This document shows positions 31,749-43,000 of a DNA stretch of 64,000 nt, piece by piece (positions within the stretch are counted from its first letter, which is position 1; each line of letters starts with the position of its first letter). The notes under the pieces are model-generated. The model was given only the letters and a program-made list of their open reading frames with translations, was not told the origin of the DNA and did no database searches. Where the stretch lies: contig JAVTVJ010000661.1 in assembly GCA_034509425.1 (NCBI GenBank), positions 124,001-188,000 on the forward strand. The letters run 5' to 3'. This DNA is from Eopsaltria australis (taxonomy: Eukaryota > Chordata > Aves > Passeriformes > Petroicidae). Both the position numbers and the translations under genes were made by a program.

Positions 31749-32904
31749 TGTGGCGGCCGTGGAAGTTACCTCCGATACTCCAGGGGTAGCAGAAGCCCAA
31801 GAAGAGAAGAAAGGACTTTGGTGGAGGGCTTCCAAGACTGCTAAGCTCCCCCCGGGGACTGAAGTTGATAGCGTAGGAAAACATAATCACAGAATGATTA
31901 AATGCAGCGCTTTATTGAAGGGCCCTGGGAGCCAGGGGTCGTCAGACCTCAAATCAAGCTCTGCCATGGGTTCGAAAAATGGTTACATTTATACTACAAC
32001 CAGCCTATGATCATCAGTTAATCATTAATTCAACACTACTCTATTGGATACATTGTTTTCACTCAAGCATGAGTTTCAGCTTCGGTACTGTTGCTATTGC
32101 ATATATTGTTTTTACCCAAACATAAGTTTCAGCCCCCCTTTCCTACTACCCTCTAACGTTTCTCAGGATTATTGCAACTGATTTATTATTCTTACTTATA
32201 TTTACTAAGCAATCATCTCATTAATCTTGTCATAAGCAATCGTTACAGAAAAAGCACACAAGTACGGTTCCCATAACTACACTTTAACCTAACAAAGACA
32301 GCACCTAAGGCCTACCTTAAGGCCTACGAGGCCTATCGTTCCCACAACCTAAAACTACTATAAACCCAAAATCATTTTGACCCCTATGCTATCAAAGTGA
32401 TCATGGTTTAGCCCAGGGCAAACTTACTTGGTTACTAGTTATGTCTATCATCTCCCCCCTTCTAGAAGGTTCCCTGTTACTGGATGATTGATTCACTGTT
32501 ACTCCTTACCTCCTCCCCTCTCCCCCTTCCATTGGACTGGTTCCCTGACCCTGCCCTTGTACCTCCCAGGACCGTCAGATGGTTGGTTAGTACATGTCCC
32601 TCATAAGGTGGTTGCAGAGAGCATTCGGGGCTTTTGGTCCCTGGATTCCCTCTGTGCTGGACTTCCTGCAATAAAGCCACACACAATTCATCCATACCAG
32701 AAGTCCCTCTCGCTTTATTTCTACTTCAGCAGCTAGCGATTGCAGCTCCTCGCTCCAGGCGCGTCACCCTGCCGGGCGAGCAGCTTCACTGGCCGGTGTC
32801 TAAGTGACACCGCCAGAGTGCCTCCTCAGGACAAGGACACTTCTGGAACTTGGCCAGCTGGAGGCTGTCCGGAATCTGGGCTAGACACCAACAGCTTGCG
32901 AACA
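31749..32904 (+). mobile_element. 3' LTR of B1, split by a class I solo LTR
   Basis: The pieces are 31749-31865 and 32399-32904 (623 bp). They match the 5' LTR end to end, with AATAAA at 32670-32675 and terminal GCTTGCGAACA. The element ends about 0.9 kb past the LSM8 poly(A) signal and converges with that gene. Confidence 0.93.
31866..32394 (-). mobile_element. Solo LTR F, class I (gammaretrovirus-like)
   Basis: A 529 bp block has near-perfect 12 bp inverted ends (TGATAGCGTAGG and CCTATGCTATCA). It is flanked by a 4 bp duplication AAGT (31862-31865 and 32395-32398). On the minus strand AATAAA is at 31916-31911 close to the 3' end. The 4 bp duplication points to a class I ERV. Confidence 0.9.
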
Positions 32905-32910
32905 CGTTAA

Positions 32911-33814
32911 AATTCCTTTTTTGTTTTGACAGCACATTCATGTACAGGAGAAAAATACTGGACCTGTGGGACACTGGAGAATAACAAAAACAGCTTTGTT
33001 TAAGAGTACAGACTTCTTCATGCTGATGTGGCCTCAAACACACTATACTGCACAGAGCTTGTCACACTTGGCTGTGGGTGATGTATAAGGGGTCTATATG
33101 TGATCATTGTTACATGTTACATCCTTATATTCCATATTAAGGCAAATTTCATTCAGTATAAATAATTTACCTACCTAAAGTACTTCTGTGTCGTCTAAAA
33201 TACATTCTAAGACAATGGCTACACATTAGCGAACACACAATTCTCTTTCTGTAGATCTTACCCAAATTTTGAGCAACATGACAGCTGCTGAAAGGTGAAG
33301 ATAGAGAATGAGTTGGTCTGGAATTTAATGGGCTTCAAATAAATGCATGCATTTGGGTTTTTTGTTCCTGCTCAAAAGTCTGTTTCTCCAATTTGTCTGC
33401 AAGGACTAAGGCATTACAAACTCCTGCACCTCCAGTATAGTCCTGGGGACTGAACAACAAGGTCTGACAAACAACAAAAAAAGTATTATGTGCATAAGTC
33501 ATTAATTTGACTGTGAAAGCTATTAACATTCTTCCTTTCTACACTACACACATACACAAAAAAATCCAGTTACAAAGAACAGTTTTCTACTTACAGCCAC
33601 AGCTATATTTAGAGATGGTTAAACTGACTGTTACATATCTACCTTCAAATAATCCTGGGTTAACATGAAAAACCTTGGTTTACCTTTAGGAATGAGATCT
33701 TATTTTAAGAACAAGGTAAATATACAAAGTATCAGAACCATCACTGATACTGATTGCATTTCCCAGTGAAATTATGCAGCATGAAATCCCAAAAGAAATT
33801 CAATGAAAGTATCT
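32911..33814. other. Unique DNA between B1 and the LSM8 3' end
   Basis: About 0.9 kb of AT-rich sequence with no recognisable gene or repeat. It is the space between two convergent units: the B1 provirus and LSM8. Confidence 0.5.
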
Positions 33815-33832
33815 TTAGCAAAATGTAGAAAC

Positions 33833-33838
33833 TTTATT
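33833..33838 (-). terminator. LSM8 poly(A) signal
   Basis: AATAAA on the minus strand lies 140 bases after the LSM8 stop codon. It predicts a short 3' UTR of roughly 150-170 bases, ending near 33810-33820. Confidence 0.65.
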
Positions 33839-33977
33839 TTACATGCAGAACTAGAACATATTCATAATAAAAAACTAGTGACTAAACAAATTAAACACAA
33901 TTTGTAAAAACTGTCCATATTGCTAAATAGGTCTGTACAACCAAAGATTTACAAAGTCCCTGTGCATTTTCATCTTT

Positions 33978-35580
33978 TCAGTGCACAACTGAGTTTAAAG
34001 GTTCTGCTCGAATATTCCCCAAGTCAAGAGCTGAATCTGTCTCTTCATCAATTTCACCAATCACAGCACTGCAATGAAAAAACAAAACAGGTTATTATTT
34101 GTTGAAATCAAATCACACAGTTCTAAAACAGAAGCTGTACTTCTAACAACTCTTACTTGCTGTTGAACTATACCAGCTTCTTCTGATTGATGCTGCATAT
34201 TCCATGAAAGCTTCTAGTGATGCACACTGGAATGCTCAATGACTGTTTCTTTCATTTTTCAACAGCTTCCCTATTTCATGGGAGTCCCCTATTTTGAAGT
34301 TACTGTTAGTTAGCTGTTGATTCTTTTTATTTCTTCCTATAAAGATGCTGAATTTCAGCATGTTGAAGAGTTGCATGAATACAGAATTATTACTTGTAAT
34401 AAATATGTTTGAGTTTGTTAATATTGCGAAAAAGAAATTCTATTTCACAGAAGCATATTTTGAATATATTTGAGTAATGTGGCTGTATGATGATGTCTTT
34501 CATCATACATTTCAATGGTAGGATGAAACAGTGAAGTAGTAAACAATTACTGGCTGTTTTATACACATTTTTACTATCTGAATGAAAAGCTACTGGTAGA
34601 GTGGCATGCACAGTCCCACCTTTGTACATGTGTCAAATTACTTTTTCTTAAAAGTTTAAGTCAAAAGTGATGAAAGCATTCAGAATGATCCACTTTCTCA
34701 ATGATGTTAGATAAATGAACCTAGATGTCAATTTAAGCCTCGCCACTTTGTTGTACAGAAGTATCCATCAGAATTAGAAGATGAAAATTCCTATCCAGGC
34801 TCATGTGTTGGCGACTGCAACATACTCTTTTTCTAACTGTGATAAAAAAACAATCTTACTTTTGCCATCAGTTTCAGAATGCTGCTGCAAAAGTAATCTT
34901 CCTAGCTAGCCCACTTTCCAGGCCTTCTTTCCACTTCTCTTGTAACCCTCCCAGGGGCTTGGCACACCAGCTACTTTTCTCTGCACTCAGTGAGCTTTCA
35001 CCATCATTTTGTAAGGGAATTTTACATCAACTATCAACTCATACATTTGACATGTCATTACCATTGGCTTCAACACTTGCTACACTGTCAAGTCAGAACC
35101 TTCAAGGATTTTCCAGATTATAAAGTTCTCTCTGTGAACATCTGCTCTGAAGGAAAAAAAAGCTGTTGAAAGTCAACTTTGTATACCAGATTGCTGACTT
35201 TTTGCACACAAGCACTATCTCATTTTTTAGTCATTATTCTATCTTTTCCTTCATCATCTCTCAGCCTGTCCTTGTGGGAGAGATGCTCCAGCCCTCAGAT
35301 CATCTTCAATCTCAATATTACAATGAAATCACTTCTGTAAAAGCAGCGTAGATGTTTGCTATTTAATACAGAACCACAGTCATTTAGGTTTGGAAAGATC
35401 TGCAAGATCAAGGCCAACCATTAACCTAACACTGCCAAGTCTACCACCAAACCACGTCCCTAAGTGTCACTTCTACACATCTTTTTAATACCTTCAGGGA
35501 TGGTGACTCAGCTTTGACAATAATTTCAGTGCTACCCACAAAGATCCAAGGTGTCTTGGGTTATCAAGATTTATACAGAT

Positions 35581-35612
<32 letters not shown>

Positions 35613-38074
35613 CACACACACACACCAAGTTTGTATGAAAAGATTTAAACAAGAATCTGCTATACTTACACGTTATCACCTCTTACAATGTATAAGCCCA
35701 GCACTACTTGCTCAACTCCTTGTGAAGAACTGAACACTCGTTCATGGCTTTCATCCAAAATCAAGTTTATGGTCTGATCAAAACCTTTGAGTGTTCCCTG
35801 AAAAAAAAAACACAAAAAAAGCACACTCCCATTACCCTTAAAATTTTTCTTTGCTGCCAAGGATATCTTAAACAGAGTGGCAAAATAAAGGTGCTAGAGA
35901 ACAGATGTTCTATTCAGGTTTTATTCTTTGGCTTAAACACAAACAGCTAAAGAATGAAATTTTAAAAGCAATAACCAATTTACAAAAAGCACACATGTAT
36001 TACTGTGTGTCCATGCTAAAAGACACAATAAGCTTTAGCATTAAGAAAAAGTAAATTTTTCATTTTATCAGTGATGTTCCTCTAGACAACTAATTTCTAC
36101 ACTGGTTTTTTGTACGGATGTTTCCAGAAATTAAATAAATAATTATATAAAACAAAGAACAGAAAAGTTCAATCCTTGTGGTCAACAATATTGGAACAAT
36201 TCCTAACAAGCAATTTTAAGCGGTATCTCTTTGAAGGAGATTACCTTGTGTTTACAAAATTAAAAAAAATAAATAAATAAAAAATACAGGACTTTTGTGG
36301 AACTCAAGTACGTGTTTGGAAAGCTGATAACATAAATTTACCATCACTAATTGATTAAGGAATTCAAACTCACTTAAAACAGCCCTTCAAACAGTCATAA
36401 TATGCGTTTATATCATCTAACAATGAGTCATAAATACCAACTCCATTCTTATCTTTATGGATAGGAGTATCTTGTAGCACAAACACAAAGTTTACCAGAC
36501 TGACTTCAGCCAAGCAGATTTGGTGAAACCAATAGTTTTCTGTTCTCTCTTTCCAGAGACTGCACAACGCTAAATACAGACAGAAAGACACAATCCTCCT
36601 GCAAAGATCATACTAGTAAGTTACATTCAAAACACAGAAGAATAAAAGATGGGGAGAACAATGCAAGAAAAAAACCCCAAAACACAGAAGCAATAAAACC
36701 AAAATATTATACAGTCTAATAAATTAAGTTGGCCTATCCTCAGGTTTTCAGGTATAAACAGAAGCCCACAACAGTTCTCCAGCTGATGTTTTTCTATAGT
36801 CAGAGAGAAGAAAGGGTTTTACCATGAAAGTTGAAGAGCTTACAGAATAAAGCAGAAATTTAGATGGAAACTAAATGACTAAGCAGAAGAAGAATGCATT
36901 TTTTTGTGCATTCCCACAGAAAAAGCAATTTGACAAAAAGGCCAGAGCATCTGCACACACAAATTTATCAATGGAAAAAGCTGACATAACATTCAAGAAC
37001 CAGTAAGTGTTTGTAAAATTCCTTTTTTAAGCTTTATGGCAATTATTCCATACTATGTAATTTAAAAGTGTGAATATGTGAGACTATCCTAACAGAGTTT
37101 CTTTATTGTCACGATGGAAAGTCTTTATGGGGGAAAAGAAAATGTTAAAAAATATGTCTCACCACAATCATTCTTCCATCAGAAGTAATTACTGCAACAG
37201 TACCTGATAGTTCATTAAGGAAACATTTAGTCATATCTGAAATAGAACCATTAACATTTTCTGAAACGTTCATATGTAATACAGGTTTTATGAGCCACGA
37301 AGAGACTAAAAAGCCTATCAGCGTTTTTTTTAAAGCAGCATGGTTGATAATAACTTTTGACAATATAATATTTTTCACTAACATTTCCCTGAAAGCTTCT
37401 CTTCACCCAGCCATGGACAGTCACCCACAAACATGAAAAGCCTTAAAAACAGAATAAAGATCTGTGCTCACCTCTCTTCCCATTACTAACCGCACTGCCT
37501 CAAAATTGAAACAACAGTTTTATAAACACTTTAAGTCCTTAAAAAACAGCTCTGCAGTGATCTTGAGGCTAGCACTCTGCATCCCTTCTTTCTGAAGATC
37601 TGACTATCCTAATTCGATGATGGTATATTCATCATCTTTACTAATTCTGGGTTATTATCTTACTGTTTGTGAATAAAACTGAAAATGTCCATTGGTTACA
37701 AGGAGCACAAAAAAACTAGCACCAGAAGCGTTCCAACAACCCTAACTCACGGCATTTGAGCAAGCGATGCGAAGCTGCTATCTAAACGCACGTTAACAGC
37801 CCTTTGAGGGAGCAAGCACACCGCGAATCGCGCTCACCACGGGCACGGCTCAGCTCGGCAGCACCGGGTGCTGCAGGGGACCCCGTTCTCCGGGTAACCT
37901 CCGGCCTGCCACGCCAATCTCCTGTGAGGAGAAACCGACACGGCCAAGAGGGACGGGCCCAAGCAGCGAAGCGCGGTGCCGCGATCGGGCCCCGCTGAGG
38001 GCCGCGCTCGGAGGGGAGCGGAGGGCAGGTTGGTGGAGGATACGGTTGATGTAGTTCTCCAGCGCGGACGTCAT
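33978..38074 (-). CDS. LSM8: LSM8, U6 snRNA-associated Sm-like protein (4 coding exons)
   Basis: LSM8 is the subunit that defines the nuclear LSM2-8 ring, which binds the 3' oligo(U) tail of U6 snRNA and supports pre-mRNA splicing. The coding exons are 38074-38044 (MTSALENYIN and one base), 37203-37163 (TVAVITSDGRMIV), 35797-35670 (GTLKGFDQTIN to VRGDN) and 34068-33978 (AVIGEIDEE to the TGA). They total 291 bases, giving 96 residues, the usual length. All introns have GT-AG ends (GTATCC, GTGAGA, GTAAGT donors) and compatible phases. The Sm1 (LKGFD) and Sm2 (YIVRGDN) motifs are intact. The C-terminus is NSVVH. No stop or frameshift is present, so this is a functional host gene. Intron 3 holds a CR1 scrap. 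Confidence 0.96.
35367..35540 (-). repeat. CR1 LINE 3' fragment in LSM8 intron 3
   Basis: The plus strand has CATTTAGGTTTGGAAAGATC, CCTAACACTGCCAAGTC and CCAAACCACGTCCCTAAG. This is the reverse complement of an avian CR1 3' region. It is truncated and diverged. Confidence 0.75.
35580..35626. repeat. (TA)n/(CA)n microsatellite
   Basis: About 11 TA units are followed by TGTATATATA and then a short CA run, in intron 3 of LSM8 about 40 bp past the CR1 fragment. Confidence 0.9.
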
Positions 38075-38395
38075 GGCAGCCCAGGCTCCCCGCGAGGCGC
38101 GGCCTGTCCGGCGCGCGCCGCTGACGTGCGGGCCGGCGCGCAGGCGCACAGCCCGCCGGCGGGGCCGCGCCACGAGCGTGGGGAGCGCGCACGCACTGCG
38201 CGCAGGAAGCGGCAGGGAGACGCGAGAGGGCCGTACCAAGGAGCGATTGGCGAGGGCCGCGCGGGGGCGCTGTGGCGCCCCCTCTGCCTCACATGGCACC
38301 GCCCGCAGGGACCAGCGCGGCCGGGGGCGGGAAGGGCCATTCCCTGCAGCCAGGGGCCGGCCTTCAGGGCCCTGCTGCCTTCTCAGTGGCCGCAG
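37790..38395 (-). promoter_or_regulatory. CpG-island promoter of LSM8
   Basis: This stretch is very GC rich and dense in CpG, in sharp contrast to its AT-rich surroundings. It contains exon 1 with the LSM8 start codon (38074-38072). GCGGGGCCGC and GGGGCGC-type boxes suit a TATA-less housekeeping promoter. The exact transcription start cannot be read from the sequence. Long open frames on both strands here are effects of GC content. Confidence 0.85.
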
Positions 38396-38867
38396 GTAGA
38401 GTTGAGGTTGTAGTATGTGTTGCAAAATAATTCGTGCTAAAATTTAAGATTACAGCATTTTACTGAAGTTGAGAGAAAGCAGAAATACCGGAAGCAGGTG
38501 ACCATCAAAATTGTGCATTTCAAGGGATTTCTGTCTGAATAAGCCCTGGCAAGATGCATTCAATGTGCATTCCACAGATAAGCATTTCATGGAATTTCCT
38601 CACCTGGCAAAGCTCCAGGATATGTGTATATACTACTATATGACTCCAGGATGTCTATTCCAAGTGTACATATGCAATAAATAATATACATCGCCAGAAA
38701 CTCATTCCACCAGCAAAAAACGACTACTGATTTCAGGAACTGTCGTCAGACGTGGTGGAAAGACAGAGAAAACCTACATTGTTGTATTGAAAAGATAAAA
38801 TTAACAAAGAAGAAAAAAGGTATAAAAAGACACCTCATGGTGACACGCGGTATAAAGACTCCACAAC

Positions 38868-39415
38868 CTGTTAGAGTTGTAAAGTAGGTACGTATTTTAT
38901 TCAGCGCTGGACGCAGGGGGAGAGCACCTTCCCAAATCCTGCGTACCTTTTACAGCTTCCAATTACTTATTTATCTACAAAAAGCATGCATATTCTATAA
39001 TGCCTATACATATTTATTACCTGTCCCCGCCTGTTCCCCGCTTCGTATGTAAATCAGTTGCGGCTGCGCAATCTGTCTCTTTTATTGAGGTGGTGGTCTT
39101 AATTTGAGTCTGGGGGCTTGAAAGGATGAAGTAAGAGGATTCTTCCTCACGTGAATTTTTGACCCCATGAGTTTTGCACATGCGTGTTCTTTCTTTTGCC
39201 GTGATGGCCCCTTTTTATTGCTCTAAGGTCATGAGAACTAGCACCTTACTGGTGCTAATGGTCAGCACTATTTTGATAGTTACCAGATATCTTTCGAAGG
39301 GCCCCCTTCTCTTCAGCCTCCCTTCCGTCCTTGGGGAACAGGATAATAAATCTTATTGTTTCATCTATTCTAAGTTGTTAACTCTTAAATTCCCTGTTTC
39401 AATGGAAACCACAGC
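38868..39415 (-). mobile_element. LTR-like sequence, probably class I (borders uncertain)
   Basis: Read on the minus strand, the block has CCAGCGCTGAATAAAATACG close to a terminal CTCTAACA, resembling the poly(A)/U5 part of an avian class I LTR. A plausible start is TGTGGTTTCC near 39415. No matching 4 bp duplication could be found for these ends, so the borders may be wrong. Confidence 0.4.
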
Positions 39416-39599
39416 AGGGAACTGGTGAGATTCGAACCGACAGTGTTTCGGACCCAGTTCACCCCAATGCCAATTGCCTGGCTTGGCGTTGTTTTTTTTT
39501 TTTTTTGCTTCGTGGCTCTTTTTTCAAATTTTATACTTTGATTTTTAATAAATTCTCTTTAATCATAAAATTGGCTGATTCGTTTATAACAAGGTCAAG

Positions 39600-40010
39600 G
39601 GGTCATTGTCCACATAGAGACCATTGACTAGTGGTGTCCCTCCAGGGGCTGTTGCTGGGCCTGACACTGTTCATCTTTGTAGGCGACATGGACAGTGGGA
39701 TGGAGTTCACTCTCATCAGACGTGCTGACGACACTAAGCTGTGTAGTGCCATCGACACACTGGAGGGAAATGATGCCATCCAGAGGGATCTGCATAGGCT
39801 TGAGATGATCCCATGTGTATCTCGTGAAGTTCAACAAGGCCAAGTGCAAGGTCCTGCACCTGGTTCAGGGCAATCTCAGACACACCTGCAGGCTGAGTGG
39901 ACAGGAGATTGAGAGCAGCCCTGTGGAGAAAGAGGGGTGTGATGGTTGATAAAAAACTCAGCATGAGCCAGCAGTGTGCACTTGCAGAGCTGCTAAGTCC
40001 CAAGAATGCT
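39600..40010 (+). repeat. CR1 LINE fragment, ORF2 reverse-transcriptase C-terminal region
   Basis: The sequence encodes recognisable CR1 RT pieces (ADDTKLCSAIDTLEG, then NDAIQRDLHRLE) and, in a shifted frame, the KAKCKVLHL region. Several frameshifts and stops show it is an old dead copy. It reads on the plus strand. Confidence 0.85.
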
Positions 40011-43000
40011 TTCTGCAGGAAATGCTAGATGGCTGTGTGTGGGGAAGACGAGGGGTAGGAAAAGTGGTTTTGTTCTGCGTGGATCCTGTGCTTGCATGCC
40101 ATGGCATCAAGCCACTTGCCTGGGCCCACACTGCGTTCTACAGGTGCTGCTGCTTTAAAGAGAAATACAGCAGTCAAGCTCTGAAATCCAAGCAAAATGA
40201 TACATATCTTTAAAAAAATGTGCAGTGCTAAGTAAGTGCTGATTCTTATGCAAAAGTTTGGATTTTATGCTTACATGAATCTCCTTTCTATAAATGTCAG
40301 AATGGCAAATAAGAATGTCCTGGAGGCACTCACGGTTTTTGATTTTTGTATAACTTCACCTGTCAATAGCATGATCATTATTGCCTGCTGCACTTTCTGG
40401 TCAGTCTACACAATGCTCAGAGTGTTTCCTTGGTATCCCTGGAGTCCTGTGAGGTATAGTGTATGGAATCTGCTGGATTCAATGTAGGTACTCTCAGTTT
40501 ACAGGACTGTAGGAAGCTGAACTGGTACTTCACAAGAAATATCTCAGGGAAATTAAGCTCACATTCAGTAACAGAACCAAAGTTAAGCTACAGAACTGTT
40601 CCTGATGCTGTAGTTGCCTTTTCCTGTGGGAGATAATGTAATTATTGTTAGTATGCACACACTTTCAGAAACATACTGCAATATGTTGTACATACAGACA
40701 TCTTCTGCATTCCAATATAGTCAAAGCCATGAATGTACCTCTCTAAGGGCATTTAATAATTGAGCATTCTGTTGCAGAGATCTGAAGTCTCACACAGCTA
40801 CATCTTCTTACAACAGTCTATCTACCAGGCTTTTCAAATCATGAGATCAATGCTGTTGCTTCAGCAATGCTGCTCAAGTAGTCTTCATGGAGTCACATTA
40901 AAATACATTTTCTTCCACCTGCTTTTTTGTTGGTACTGGCTACTTATTGCACTGAATGCCAACCTTTTTTAGATGTAACACTGTGCAGGAAATACTCTTT
41001 CAAATTACTAAAACAAACAGCAGGCCATTTCCAGTCCAGCATATTGTAAAAAGAAATGTTACATAAATTCTGGATTTAAAAAGTTATATTTATTATAAGT
41101 TCTTGACCCTAGACAGAAAATTAGCTTGGGACTTAAAATATGGAATTCCCATTTTTGTCAGTTTTTGGATGAGACTGAGAAAACATAATCTCTCAAGTTT
41201 TTCAATCTGTCAGTAAAGATAGTGATTTTGATGGGCTTTATATAATGGTCTAAAATAACATTAGCTCACTGTAGAATCAGGAGATTAGATTTGCTAAAGC
41301 ACTGATTAGATACTCCTAAAAAAAGCTCTCACAAATAATACTTTGAAAAAATGGGGGGAATTAATTTTCAGGTTTTTTTTGGTTTTGTTAACTTGATTTC
41401 CAGGCTTTCACCAGTGAATTTCAGAAATCTTCATTCATTAAAATACTGAGAACGCATTTTTAAAGCTGTAAGGTATAATCAGGTGTTTAAGACAAAACAG
41501 AAATTCAAAGTTGTCTACTCCCAATTCTGTAGAAGAAACACTGAATTACTTGACACAGATGAAGTACCAGCCTTTGTTCTCTTTAATTGATAGAATGCTA
41601 TTAAAAGAGGTCTCTGATCACATAGCAAAAGATTCAGACACAAATTAGGCCAAACTGATGTTGCTTAAAACATCTCAGTTCTGCATTCCCTGACTTCCAT
41701 GTGTCTGCCTTTCAACTGGAAAAATATTTTGTGGTCTTTTAAAATTTTACTATATAGATCCCACTTAACAGTTTAGATTGTCCCTGTCGGTACTAATCCA
41801 ACTTACTTTTATTTCAGTAAAAGGGACAAATTGGCAAGAGGTCCACACTAGGACTTGGTGTCCAGCCCATGGTTTAATTTCTGCAGGGAATACAATTTCT
41901 GGAAAGCAGAATGCTGTTGTTTATTCTCCTAGCGTGCCAACAGTTTTCTTGCACACTATAGCCATCTCAACCACAGGGAAAGCAAAATTAAGTTTTTTAA
42001 GGCAAGTTAGCCAGGAAAAAAAAGAATAGGTGGTTTTTGGCACCTCTGAAGGTACCTACACCAAAGTAGTATCTGAAGAATTTGTCTGATGGCTCACCCT
42101 TATCAGAAACATGACAAGAGATGTCAGAGAACAAAATACTTTTGGAATTGGGCATTATATAATGCTCATCCTCTTAAGCCTTTATTATAAGAAGCTTAAC
42201 AACTGCCACTAACGGTTGCACCAGGACTGCAATAATTATTGTATATTTCATGTAAGAGGCTAAAGGGTTTTTGTAGGGGGGCTTTGACATTTTCCTTTTC
42301 ATACTCTTCTTTCTTTCTGTAAAGAGACATTCTCAAAGGCCAAGAATGTGAGATCATTGGGATACAAGGATGTAGGATGAAATCTTAAAATACTTGCAGG
42401 ACATTGCCACAATACCTGATGCCAAGGATCTCTGATTCATCTGTTTATATTAACAGTGTCCCTGAAAACCAGAGAAGGGCTTTTTTAAAAATTATTTTTA
42501 TTGTATGAAGGAGGATTAAAACCTAAACAGTGAAGCCGGACTCCTGAAGTCCAGTGACCAGGCTTTGCCAAATCAGGTGCTTGAAAACAGCTAGCACCCT
42601 CAGTATAAAGGAACTCTGAAAAGAGAATTCCTGGCTTCATCTACTCTTAGGCTCTACCTGAAGGCAGGCAGCTCAGCCCTTCTCACAGCCCTAACTGCGG
42701 TTCTGTCTTCTGTTTGGAGTCACCACTGCTCTTATTCTCTTCTTTAAAAACACCCACACACACAGAGGAAATGGAGAACTCTGATTTTGGGGGGGGAAAT
42801 ATATTGCCTTCCTCTCCCCTTCAGGAGCGAGGTTTGGCAGGCTAAATACAACCTGGATGCACAATTTGCGTGATTTTGTGGGAGTTGTGCCCCGTGCGGA
42901 GAGCACACGGATTCACGGGGAAGGCCCGGAGCTGCGGTTGGGCCGCGTGGCCAGCAGGGGGCGGCCCGCGCTGACGCCTGCGAGCCTCGCCCGCAGCCGA

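Larger units (their letters stand above)
13727..32904 (+). mobile_element. Class II (ERVK/betaretrovirus-like) provirus B1 with nested insertions
   Basis: This complete proviral skeleton comprises the 5' LTR (13727-16689), primer binding site, gag, pro, pol, env, polypurine tract and 3' LTR (31749-32904). The flanks CATTAA (13721-13726) and CGTTAA (32905-32910) are a 6 bp target-site duplication with one CpG-type change. Subtracting the nested insertions and their duplications (E with D, A2, C2 and F) leaves about 8.5 kb, a normal retroviral length. Every gene is broken. The many secondary insertions and decayed ORFs make it one of the oldest ERVs here. Confidence 0.95.

Noticed and set aside
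37782..38425. Several long overlapping frames on both strands in the GC-rich block
   Set aside because: GC-rich DNA has few stop codons. The block is the LSM8 CpG island, and only the 31-base exon 1 is supported.
39424..39490. tRNA-like B-box (GGTTCGAATCT on the minus strand) and a possible primer binding site TGGTGAGATTCGAACC
   Set aside because: No matching acceptor stem or A-box and no cloverleaf could be built. It does not match a known primer site and its relation to the neighbouring LTR-like block is unclear.
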